Below, in pieces: positions 1-9,637 of a stretch of DNA of 64,000 nt (positions are counted from its first letter, which is position 1; each line of letters begins with the position of its first letter). Under the pieces are notes generated by a model. It did no database searches. It was not told the DNA's origin and was given only the letters and a program-made list of their open reading frames with translations. This DNA is from Humulus lupulus. Lineage: Eukaryota > Streptophyta > Magnoliopsida > Rosales > Cannabaceae. The stretch spans positions 275,600,122-275,664,121 of the forward strand of contig NC_084795.1 of assembly GCF_963169125.1 (NCBI RefSeq). The letters run 5' to 3'. The translations under genes were made by a program, and so were the position numbers.

Positions 1-223
1 GGACCTGGTTTTCGTTCCTCGAGTGTGCGTTGTCCTTGGGAGAATACCTTAGGTCTATCCTCGCATTATGTGGATTTTTTCGACACTGGGGTTTTCCCCA
101 GGTCTTAGCTTTGGGTTCTTATGACACTTAGGTTGCTTCCCTCGTCGACTAGCTTAGCTTCCTAGGTCATTGACTTCTAGTGCTAGAGTTAACCTTACGG
201 TGCTCAAGTTTTGGTAATTCTAG

Positions 224-530
224 GCTTTGGGCCTGAGTACGGATGTTCGGGTTCCCGTTCGCATCTCGAGATCTGGGAACTTTGTCATAGCTCCTCGGGC
301 TCAACGTCCTCGGGAGGTAACCTAAGTCTGCTCCCGCGCTACTATGATTCTTAGTCTTCGAAGTTTCGTGACACTAGGCCTTTGGGCTCGAGTACGGATG
401 ACTCTGGTTTTCGTTGGCATCTCGAGATCTAGGAACTTGGTCATAACTCCTCGGGCTCAATGTCCTTGGGAGGTAACCTACGTCTGTTCTCATGCTACTA
501 GCATTCATGGTACTAATTCCCCACTCAGTC
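224..530. repeat. Tandem duplication, period about 155 bp
   Basis: Two diverged copies start near 224 and 379. Both contain GAGTACGGATG (from 235 and from 390), then a shared run with CATCTCGAGATCT, a CTCCTCGGGCTCAA box and GGAGGTAACCTA. A weaker relative of the same text lies at 1-60. It sits in the non-coding stretch after the integrase of the Tat-like fragment, the same relative place where element F carries its large tandem array. Open frames here on both strands look like accidental frames. Confidence 0.6.
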
Positions 531-2324
531 AGGCCAGTTTGTATGTCCCTGGACACACATTGATGTCGACTTAGTATGGACCTTCCTAATTAGGGCCCAG
601 CACTCCAGCATCAAGGTCTCAGGTGGCTAAGAAGACTCTTCGCAACACCAAATCTCTGACCCCAAATTTTCTATCCTTCACTTTAGAGTTAAATTATTTG
701 GTTACTTTCTGTTGGTAGGAGGCTACTCGAAGCTGAGAAGCTTCATGGAGCTCCTCCACGAGGTCCAGAGACTCTCGGAGTAAAGTGTGATTTGTGTTCG
801 GATCATACGTTTCTCATCAGTCCATGGAGATTACTACCTCAATTGGGAGCATGGCTTCATACCCGTAGGCCATGGAGAATGGTGAGTGATCAGTGGAGGT
901 CCTATCAGTGGTGTAGTTATTCCACAATGCCTTAGGCAGCTTCTCGGGCCATGCGCCTTTCGCCTGTTCCAGCGTTTTCTTCAAGGTGTCTTTAAGCGTT
1001 TTGTTGACTGCTTCGACCTGCTTATTTTCCTTAGGGTGAGCTATGGATAAGAAGCTTTTTACAACTCCATGCCTTTGACAAAAAGTCGTGAACAACTCAC
1101 TACCGAATTGTAGGCCGTTGTCAAAGATTATCTTCCTTGAGAGCCCATAACGGCAAACGATGTTATTGATGACAAAGTCCAGCGCCTTCTTGGAAGTGAT
1201 GGTAGTGAGAGGTTCGACCTCAACCCACTTTGTGAAGTAGTCGACCGCCACAATTGCATATTTCACTCTCCATTTTCTTGTGGATAAGGACCCGATAAGA
1301 TCAATGCCATAGATTGGGAAGGGCCAAGGATTTGTCATCTGAGTGAGCTCATTTAGAGGAGCTCGGGGTATGTTGGCAAAGCATTGGCACTTGTCATGCT
1401 TCTTAACGTAATCCATCGCATCACCATTCATAGTGGACCAGAAGTACCCTTGTCTCAATATTTTCTTGGCGAGGCTTTGCCCCCGAACGTAGTCCCCAAA
1501 AAAGCCTTCATGTACTTCCAAGAGTATAAGACTGGCTTCTTGCTTGGACACACATCGAAGTAAAGGCAGCAAATATCCTTGTCTGTACAGCTTATTTTCC
1601 ATGATCACATACCGTGGTCCTTGATAAAGCAACTTCCAAGAAATTTTCTTGTCTTGCGGTAACTCCCCGAAGACAAGGTACTTCACAATGGGCTCCATCC
1701 AACCATCCTGGGGCTGGACCGCTTCTACCTCCTCGGAGGTTGAGATGCTTGAAGCAGCCAAGTAGTCAATGGGGACTGCGCTAATTAACTCAGCGTCCTT
1801 GGTGGTAGCAAGCTTTTCCAGGGCAACAACATTAGAATTATGTTCCTGTGGCACTTGTCATGTGGTAAATTTCTTGAAGTTGTGTAGCATTTCTTGGGTT
1901 TTTGCAAAATAAGCAGCCATCTTTATTCTTCGGGCCTGGTACTCTCTAAGTACCTAATTAACTACGAGTTGTGAGTCATTGACGATCTCGAGGCCCTCAG
2001 CCTTAAGCTCAAGGGATACTCGGAGCCCAACAGCACTCAACCTCATTGTTGGAGGCATCGAATCCAAACCTCAGGGCATTGTGAACTCTGTGCCTTTCAG
2101 GGGATACTAAGATTAGGCCTGCTCCGGCTCCATTTTAATTGGAAGACCCGTCTATGTACAATTTCCATGTAGGCCCGACCACCCTAGGTCTCTCATAGTT
2201 TCTTGTGCTCTCAGTGATGAAATATGTCGGTGCTTGTCCCTTGATGGCACTCCTCGAGTGATACGTGATGTCGAACTGACTCAGTTCGACCGCTCATTTA
2301 AGGAGTCTCCCGGACGACTCTGAC
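520..2324 (-). pseudogene. Decayed RNase H and integrase of a Tat-lineage gypsy element
   Basis: Reading leftwards from 2324, an RNase H domain with several stops contains a SDSQLVV-like strand and an EHN motif. Integrase follows in a 345-codon open block (817-1854) and continues in frame after two stops to about 520, where a CPGT motif marks the C-terminal module. The catalytic triad is visible: Asp in GIDLIG, Asp in IFDNGLQF and Glu in KQVEAVNK. The N-terminal zinc finger is damaged. Compared with element F, one His is Tyr (FGDYVRG) and one Cys is His (KKHDKCQ), leaving two of four ligands. Function would be cDNA insertion into chromosomes; this copy is dead. Confidence 0.85.
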
Positions 2325-2577
2325 TATAACGCCCAACTTCCTTAGAGTCGTTACTATGTGAGTTAAAATGTGTTATTAGCTCGCTAATCGAGGTTTTAGG
2401 TTAAAAGTGTGACTAAATTGAAGTAAAACTTGTTTAATGAAAATAATTATAAAAATTTGGACATTCATTGAAAAGATAAAAAGTTGTACATTTGGGATCC
2501 CAAAATACTGTTTCAAAAATACATTATAATTCAAAAATACAATTAAGGTCGACCTAAGCGATAAAACGCTTCATTAC
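2325..2577 (-). repeat. Chromovirus LTR, left piece, split by element A
   Basis: Starts TATAACGCCC, a one-base variant of the TGTAACGCCC start of element D's LTRs (29124, 38806). It continues with the same landmarks: a CTTAGAGTCRTTACTA box, a CGCTAATCGAGGTTT-like box and a GGGATCCCAAAATAC box. It breaks at ATTAC (2573-2577), the target duplication of element A, and resumes at 25494. Without A the LTR is about 2.18 kb, close to the 2,085 bp of element D's left LTR. Confidence 0.85.
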
Positions 2578-3587
2578 TGTAATGCCCCAAAATCCCTAAT
2601 AAGGTTTAGGACCTTGATTAGGAGGCCGGGAGGGCCATAATTAATTTATTGTGTTATTAAATGATTATATGCATGTTTATGTGAATTATATTATTATATG
2701 ATGATAAATGCATGCATATGGGTCCACATTTCATTATAAGGACATTTTCGTAATTTGGCCTGTTGAGGGCGTAATTGTGTATTTTCATACATGTTGGTGA
2801 ATTAAAAATAAGGCCACATTATAATGTGGATTTTTTCGAGCCATTCAGCATGGGATGATCTTTGAATACAAGTTATCGGTTTGGTCATAACGGGGTTAAT
2901 TTCGGGGCTCGGGGTGAGTCTCTGGTTAATTTGAGGATTAGAACATTACCGGGAATTATAGGGTAATGGGATATGATTTATTGGTATTTGAGAATTTTGG
3001 AAAACAAGAATTGGATGGCGTTAATTATCATTAACGAGATAGGTGTGAAAAGACAGTTTTACCCTTGGTGGCCTTAAGAGGACTTTAAATAACCTAGGGA
3101 AATTTTAGTCTTTTGACCTTAAGGATATATATCATTGAAAAGCTGTAGAAAGCTTAAGAAAAAAAAATAGAGCATCATCATCATCCTATCTCTCTCTCAC
3201 GATCATCATCATTCTTCTTCTTCCTTTGTTTTTTTTTTAAAAAACTTCTTTTGAGGATCCAAGCTAGGAGAGCAAGGCTTGAGGGCTTAGGAACTTGGTT
3301 CAACCATTGAAGATGATTTAATTTAAGCTTGAGGTAAAAAAATTCAGCCATGAAAATCTTTGGTTATACCCTGTTTTTCTATAAGTTTCCAGTTGAGAAA
3401 TTTGAGGTGATTAGTTGAGAATCAATGGAAGTTTTTGAGAAAGTTTTCTAGGGTTTTGATGAGGTTGTGGTATGAATGAAGTTTTGGGGTTAAAATATAG
3501 GTTTGGATGATGTTTGGGATTCATTTTGAAGCTTGGTTTTCAGGGGAAATCGCAGGGGAGAAAACCAGAGATTTTCTGGTCTGCAGG

Positions 3588-3680
3588 TGGCACCCCAGCG
3601 CCACTTCTGGCGCCCCAGCGCTAGACAGGGCAGAGAGTGGGACTCTCTCTATTTTGGGGAAGCGCCCCAGCGCTAGTTCA
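3588..3680 (+). repeat. GC-rich short-word block in LTR of element A
   Basis: Three imperfect repeats of GGC(A/G)CCCCAGCGC(C/T)A within 90 bases of otherwise AT-rich LTR. The 3' LTR copy (23928-24010) has lost one unit. Other LTR families in this window carry a comparable but differently worded GC-rich patch. Function unknown. Confidence 0.6.
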
Positions 3681-3829
3681 CTTTCCAACAAACCTATCTT
3701 TAGGGTTTGGGATGACTTTGGGGGATTGGGGGATGGTTCCACTACCCCGTTTGAGTGGTTTGGGAGTCTCGAGGGCACGAGATAGGTCCCGAGAGTGAGG
3801 TTTTAGATTATAAACATTTTTATGATTTA

Positions 3830-3861
3830 CACTACAAGAAATCTGACATTTACCTACCAAT
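3830..3861 (+). repeat. Left terminal inverted repeat of the 4.1 kb CACTA element
   Basis: CACTACAAGAAATCTGACAT followed by TTACCTACCAAT. It matches the reverse complement of 7914-7945 except for CT against TC at positions 14-15. Confidence 0.95.
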
Positions 3862-4244
3862 TTTTTACCTACTTATATTTATTTGTAGGCAAAGATAAGT
3901 TTTACCTACTAATATTTAATGGTACGAACTATTCGTAGGTAAATATTGCAAAATATATAAACTATATCAAATTTATTTTTTGCTACCAATAAAATTGGTA
4001 GGTAAAGAGTTTTACCTACGTATATATTGGAGGGAAAATTTTCAGCTTTTGGAGCTTATTTTTCCCTCCAACTTTATTTTAATTTTTAAAATTTTATTAA
4101 AATTAATGATGATGTGTACAAATTTATCCTAGTGTGTGACAATATATAGTTATTTTATAATTTACACATTTTATCAATACATAAATAATATAATAAAAAC
4201 ATAAATAAATTTATTACTTAATATCATTATATACTTATAACCCT

Positions 4245-4703
4245 AAACCTAACTTATCTCTCAACTCATCTCTAGTCTTCCAAACACTCAGTCGTCTCTC
4301 TTCTCTCTTCTTTGAGCACTGCCTCTCTCTTCTCTCTTCTCCGAGCCCTGCCCCAAGCCCCGCCACAAGCCCCGCCTCTCTCTTCTCTCTTCTCTGAGCC
4401 CATGGATGAGAATAGCCGAGACCTTTCATCTCCATGGATGAATCCAAATTCCTTCTTCTCCACGGTTGAACCGAGATGCCTTCACCTGTTTTCTTGAACT
4501 CAAACTCCTTGTTTCTGTTATTGAACCTGAATATCTTCATTTATAATCTTGAACCCAGGCGCCTCATCTCCGATCTTGAACCCAGATTGTCGCCGTTCAA
4601 CCTAAGCCACTGCGTCCATGACTAAGCCTCTATCATGTGTTGTATATGCTTGTGACCCTTTGTTCTCTCAGTACATCTTTGATCTTGAGGCCCTCTGTTC
4701 TCT
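4245..4703 (+). other. Possible transcribed leader exon inside the CACTA element
   Basis: A CT-rich, GC-richer island (TCTCTCTTCTCTCTTC words, codon-like blocks) in AT-rich surroundings. It ends in a good donor site, CTCTG then GTAAGTAA at 4704, followed by a long T-rich stretch like a plant intron. The larger CACTA element at 59830 also begins with a leader exon ending in GTAAG (60177). I infer a spliced transcript but identify no product. Open frames on both strands here are low-complexity. Confidence 0.3.
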
Positions 4704-5497
4704 GTAAGTAATTTTTTTTTCTGTTTATTGTTTAGAATATGTGTAGTTAGTAATATCTATTTTGGATTGCTTAGTTTGGATTGAGGATTTTGGATTGCTT
4801 GGATGCATTGAGGGTTTTGGATTGCTTGGAGGCTATGAATTTTTCGGACTGGTTGGTGGATTTGAGATTTTCGGATTGAGGTATTTTGTATGAGATCATA
4901 ATGAGTAAATCCCCAATAATCTGAAGGATTAGTGATGTTTCATTAATCTGAGGCATATTTTTCCATGTTTGTATACTTCCATGTGTTTTGGATTTTAGGT
5001 TTTCAAATTGCATAGTATATTGTTTATATATTTTTTATATTGACAGATTTAGAGTTAGGAAATTTATGTTTCTACTCTATTTTGTTTATTGATATTTTTT
5101 TGGATTTGAGATTTTCAGATTATTTGTTATGTTGATATTAGCTTTAGATTTAGTTTTTTTTTTTTTTTTTTGTGTTTCTAATCTGTTTTATGTCTCTGAA
5201 AAGCTTTAAATGCCATAGTTTGTGGCTCTAGAATGTCTTGTCTATCTTCATTTTTATCTTGTTTGAAAGCAATAATTATTAATATTGATGAGTTTTTATA
5301 ATCTAGATATTTTGATGAGTTTTTATTATCTGTGTAATATTGTCGACTGTGATGGTGAACATTTATCAGTTCTTTGCATTTTTTGTGATTTTGAAATTAA
5401 AAGTTTTCGAATTAAATGTTTATTCCAATGTTATGTAGATTAATTGTTTCCTCTGTAGGGAAATGCAAATCTACTCATCCAAAGGGGGTTTAGTTAG

Positions 5498-5625
5498 TTT
5501 CTAATGAGAGTAACTCATTCATTACTGTCTTACTCTTTTCTCATGCTTGCTTATGATGTATTGTTTCTAATGAGAGTATCTCATTCATTACTGACTTACT
5601 GTTTCTCATTGCTTACATAGGGTTA
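5498..5625 (+). repeat. Tandem duplication, period 66 bp, in the CACTA interior
   Basis: TTTCTAATGAGAGTA followed by CTCATTCATTACTG begins at 5498 and again at 5564 with few changes. It lies in the intron-like middle of the CACTA element. Confidence 0.75.
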
Positions 5626-6584
5626 AATGATAGGCTCTATGGACCTTACTAGGCTCTATGGTTCTCTATGATTTTTTTTTAGTTTTTTATGTGGTTATTC
5701 AAATCTATTAAATGATTTATGCCAAATTATATTGTATGTTGTTGACTAATTGACTTGAATGAAATATGAGATTTTGAGTATGGGGTGAAAAACTGATTTT
5801 GGTGAGATTCTTTGATTGTAACATCATAATCTGTATGCTTTCTAAATTTGACATAATTCTGGATTTGTTTGAACTAACTTATATGCTTGCTATCCATATA
5901 TTTATCTAAGAAACTAGTTTTTATGATTCTTTTTCAGATTTAAACTTTATTTATTGTTTTATTGTGATAAGGTTTGACAAATTTCTGTTTTGATGATTAG
6001 TGTGTTTCGGCTTTGAGTTGTGTAGAGTTTTTCAGTTATGTTTCATTGTTGTAATCTGGTTTATGTGTTTCATTGCTATATTCTAGTTTATTTGTTTGAT
6101 TATCCTTAAGCTTTGAGTTGTGATTCATGGTTTTGGGATTTTGTTCATGTTCAGGGAGTTTGTCATATCTGATATTGTTTTCCCTATGCTTTCATTAGTT
6201 TTATTTTGATGAAAAGTTAGTTTTACATGTAGTTCTATATAAATATGATTGATTATACTTGAATGCAGTTTTTAACTTTTATTTATTCATGTATAAACTT
6301 TAATGGGAAACTTAGGAAATGTATCTTTCTTTATAGAGTAACTAATATATTTCAAGTATTAGTGTGTTTCACAGTCCTAAATCTGATTGATCAAGCTTTC
6401 TTTTATGTATTATAGCCGATGAACTTGACTAAGGATGAGTTTTTTCTTAATAGTTAAGCATTGATTCTATTTATTTATTTGTTGTTATGTTTCCAAAGTT
6501 TTTTTAATATTTAAGCACTGGTTCTTCTGGGTACACATGCTAATGCTTTTAAATGTGCCATCTTACAAGTTAAATTTGCTCTTG

Positions 6585-6940
6585 TTTCTGATATTTGTAT
6601 TTAGCTTTAGTGTTGCTCTTTGATCATAGGGTTTGGTTTTGTTTTGAGCAAACAATCTGTTTTAATATGTCTATATATGAAGGAATCTATTTTGAGTAAG
6701 GATTTGGTTTAATATATGTTGTTTGGTACTTTGTTTCTGATATTTGTATTTAGCTTTGGTGTTGCTATTTGAGTGTAGGGTCTGATTCTGTTTTGAGGAA
6801 GGAATCTATTTTAATGCCTATATATGAAGGGATCTATTTTGAGCTAGGATATATTTTAGTATATTTTGTTTGATACTTTATTTCTGATATTTATATTAAG
6901 ATTTAGTGTTGCTCTTTGGTTGTAGGGTCTGGTTCTATGT
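6585..6940 (+). repeat. Triplicated repeat of about 148 bp in the CACTA interior
   Basis: TTTCTGATATTTRTATTWAG followed by a GTGTTGCT(A/C)TTTG box and a GTAGGGTYTG-like box begins at 6585, 6734 and 6881, spacings 149 and 147. Copies 1 and 2 also share a TATATATGAAGG(A/G)ATCTATTTTGAG segment; the third copy is cut short. T-rich and non-coding in appearance. Confidence 0.75.
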
Positions 6941-7104
6941 CTTTAATCTGATTTTTAGTTTGTGGATTTATATGCCATTGTTACTTTGAATTTATTTTGC
7001 CAATGATGATTAAGAATAAGTGTACTTATTTTATGTTGGTGATTATGAGACTTAATGTGCTCATATATTTGTTTTTAATATATGCTGGTATGTCAAGTGC
7101 ATAA

Positions 7105-7347
7105 ATGCCCATAATAATAAATCATATACAATCTGAAATCCTTATGAAGATTAAATTGGGGATATTCTTTATGTTGAAGTTAATTATAGTCATTCCCACT
7201 GTCGCCAACCCAAACCTCACCTCTCAAAGCCATCATCAACATTCTCAGAGTTTAGTTAGAGAAAGGAGGCTCTCGTGCAATAATTCCAAAGTGAAGAATA
7301 AGAAAAATATCAAGAAAAATGTTGTTAGAGAAAAGAGAATTGTATAG
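7105..7347 (+). CDS. Possible last exon of a CACTA-carried gene, unidentified
   Basis: An 80-codon open frame near the right end of the element, on the same strand as the leader exon and ending about 600 bases before the right terminus. The second half is rich in Arg, Lys and Asn (RERRLSC, NKKNIKKN), which could be a basic tail. I see no domain. It may be a remnant of the element's own gene or chance; codon use is unremarkable AT-rich. Confidence 0.2.
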   Translation: MPIIINHIQSEILMKIKLGIFFMLKLIIVIPTVANPNLTSQSHHQHSQSLVRERRLSCNNSKVKNKKNIKKNVVREKRIV

Positions 7348-7913
7348 AATCGTTGATATTTTATTTTATGAAATGTAATTAGTGTAACACTTATCATTTA
7401 ATAAGCAATGGATATTTTATAATATATGTTTGTTTATTTTGTTATTCATGTTAAATAATTTATTTGAGGAATAATGGTAAATACTTTTAAAATTAACTTC
7501 TTTCATTTATTGTTTATATTAAATTAAATTTATTGATATAATTAAAATAACCTACATATAAACATTATCTTTACTCACAAATAAATAAGTGTAGGTAAAA
7601 ATAGGTACACCAGCTCATGCCACATGGACTAGTCATTTAGTGCCACGTAACCAATAAAAAGGGACAAGTAACCATTTAGTGTCACGTGTTTCACAAAAAA
7701 TTTGCCACAAGGCTTGCCATGTCAGTTGAAACATTAGATGACACATCAAACAACTCCAAGTCATTTCGGTAGGGTTCACATAAGTTTTACCTACCAATAT
7801 GCCAATCGTAGGCAATGGTACATTTCTTGACTAACTATAGCCATACAAAATTGGTCAAAATATGTAGGTAAAAGGATTTACCTACCAATACGCTATCTTT
7901 ACCCACGATTAAT

Positions 7914-7945
7914 ATTGGTAGGTAAATGTCGAATTTCTTGTAGTG
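7914..7945 (-). repeat. Right terminal inverted repeat of the 4.1 kb CACTA element
   Basis: Ends TTTCTTGTAGTG; on the minus strand it begins CACTACAAGAAATTCGACAT. Flanked on the right by the TTA target duplication. Confidence 0.95.
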
Positions 7946-8513
7946 TTATTTTGTTCATGGGATTCCATATTTGGTTATGACTAGGTGACCGCTAAGGGAT
8001 TAAAGAATCCATCGTTCTCAAGGGTCGTTCATTTGTTATTTCTCGCTCGAACCAAAGGTAAGAAAACTACACCCCATATGTGACATGCATGGTTATTATT
8101 AAGGCATGTTGAGTGATTAAATATGGACATTGATTGCATATCAAATGCTTAGCAAACCTTGCTCACTTGTGAATGGCACTGACTTATTAGCAGAATCGGC
8201 AATGGTGTCGGTATTAACTGTGAAGTTGTGACTTACTAGTCAAGTTCGGCAGTAGTACCGAGCACTGGTCGTATGGCATTGAATTATGAGTCAAGGACGG
8301 TTTTAGCATGTTTAATGCAAGCCGATAAAGATTAGTTCTAATCGACATCTGCATTGAATGACTCATCATGAGCATTAATGCCAGACCGGCCTCAGGTTCG
8401 ATGAAAACTAAAAGTGCTTGTCTAGTCTAATGTCTAGTTATTTAGAGCCAGAGCCAGAAAGGCTAAGGTGACCTACACGTCACATGGCTAGGAGGGTATG
8501 GGACCTCCGAGAT

Positions 8514-8946
8514 GAACTTATCAGTCATCTGACTGGGATAGACTTATTAGTCATCTTACCGAGATGGATTTATCAGTCATCTGACTGAGATAGACTTATT
8601 AGTCATCTGACTGAGATAAACTTATCAGTCATCTGACCGAGATAGAATTATTAGTCATCTGACCAAGATAGACTTATTAGTCATCTGATTAAGATAGACT
8701 TATCAGTGATCTGATTAAGATAGACTTATCAGTCATTTGACCGAGATGGATTTATCAATCATCTGACCGGGATAGACTTATCAGTCATCTGACCGAGATA
8801 GACTTATCAATCATCTGACCGAGATAGACTTATCAGTCATTTTACTGGGACTGAATTATCAGTCATCTACTTAAAGATCGACTTATTAGTCAACTGTTCA
8901 AAGAATGACTTATTAGTCACTGTTCAAAGAATGACTTATTAGTCAT
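8514..8946 (+). repeat. 26-bp tandem array in the 5' LTR of element A, 17 units
   Basis: Unit ACTTATCAGTCATCTGACCG plus AGATRG. I count 17 units; the last four drift to 26-27 bp and a different second half. The 3' LTR of the same element has 10 units, and the related solo LTR has 8. Units 3-9 of this copy are the ones missing from the 3' LTR, about 182 bp. There are no unique spacers, so this is not a CRISPR array. Confidence 0.92.
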
Positions 8947-9466
8947 CTACTCAGAGCACAAGACTTCACAAACATTTATTTGTACCTGCTTGCATGCATG
9001 AGTAGAGTTATTACTGCTAGGCATGCCTATTATGACTTAGTAACATGTTATTACTTGTTCATGAGCATATTGAGTTTTCTTGCTGGGCTTCGGCTCACGG
9101 GTGCTTTGTGGTGCAGGTAAAGGCAAAAGAAAGATGGACCATCCTTGAGTTGGAGAGCTTAGGTTGCGATGTGTACATATACTATTACTCGACCGCCACG
9201 GCCGAGGGTTTAAAGAGGAACTAGGGTTAAACCATATTTTGCCGCTTAGGTCTGCTGGTTGTAAATATTTTGCTGTAATTAACCTTTAAATTATATTTTG
9301 GGATCCCAATGTATAACGTAAACATTTTATCTTAACAAAAAAAATTTAACCATAAACTGCTAATCATACTTAGTTACACGATTATGGCCAACTGACTCGA
9401 TTAGCGAGTTTAGCATTGTTTAAAAAGTCACACCGTAACAGTCCCTTGGGATTAGGGCATTACAAC

Positions 9467-9480
9467 TAGGTATCAGAGCG
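9467..9480 (+). other. Primer-binding site of element A (initiator-Met tRNA type)
   Basis: TAGGTATCAGAGCG begins two bases after the 5' LTR end. It differs by one base from TGGTATCAGAGC, the common plant primer-binding site complementary to the 3' end of initiator methionine tRNA. It would prime minus-strand cDNA synthesis and fixes the element's orientation. Confidence 0.85.
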
Positions 9481-9637
9481 AGCCAAGGTTAAGGATTCCT
9501 GAAGACAAGCTGGACATGTACACTCATCACTGAAGATAGCTTCACTCAGGGAATGGTAACTATTTCTGTAGTTATGTGTTTAACTGCTTAAATAGAATGT
9601 AAATGCTTTACCTGCACATTGCATTTTGGAGCATGAG
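9481..9637 (+). other. Leader of element A, first part
   Basis: Non-coding sequence between the primer-binding site and the point where element B inserted. No frame of interest. It ends in ATGAG (9633-9637), B's target duplication, and the leader resumes at 19184. Confidence 0.8.

Larger units (their letters stand above)
1..2324 (-). mobile_element. Tat-lineage Ty3/gypsy retrotransposon fragment, minus strand
   Basis: A 3' portion of a gypsy element read on the minus strand. It holds RNase H and integrase remnants (about 520-2324) followed by non-coding sequence down to the window edge. The integrase closely resembles that of element F (46814-48601), so I place both in the Tat lineage. It is cut at 2324/2325 by a chromovirus LTR; its upstream gag, protease and RT portions are not seen again in the window. 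No LTR of this element is visible. This looks like the oldest layer of the nest. Confidence 0.8.
3830..7945. mobile_element. Non-autonomous CACTA DNA transposon nested in the 5' LTR of element A
   Basis: Starts CACTACAAGAAAT and ends ATTTCTTGTAGTG, with terminal inverted repeats of about 32 bp differing at two positions. A 3-bp duplication TTA flanks it (3827-3829, 7946-7948). The intact 3' LTR of A shows the empty site at about 24147-24160, where GATTTATTTTG reads straight through, so both ends are certain. Subterminal copies of TTACCTACC and GGTAGGTAAA crowd both ends, as expected for CACTA elements. No transposase is recognisable. The interior is AT-rich, with an intron-like middle, a possible leader exon (4245-4703) and a possible last exon (7105-7347). 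Confidence 0.95.
2578..9464 (+). repeat. 5' LTR of element A, interrupted by a CACTA element
   Basis: LTR text runs 2578-3829 and 7946-9464, about 2,767 bp once the 4,116-bp CACTA element and one TTA are removed. The 3' LTR (22940-25488) is 2,549 bp. Landmarks shared by both copies are a CATCATCATC-rich leader, a GC-rich block of GCCCCAGCGCTAG-type words (3588-3680) and a 26-bp tandem array (8514-8946). The main length difference is in that array. Ends are a 10-bp perfect inverted repeat, TGTAATGCCC and GGGCATTACA. Confidence 0.93.

Noticed and set aside
344..574. Opposed small frames at 344-574 and 374-556
   Set aside because: They lie in a tandemly duplicated non-coding tail of a decayed gypsy element.
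3507..3785. Open frames in the LTR of element A (also 23885-24103)
   Set aside because: The two LTR copies do not preserve the frame and they overlap the GC-rich word block.
8514..8946. CRISPR-like repeat array
   Set aside because: The 26-bp units abut without unique spacers and lie in a plant LTR.
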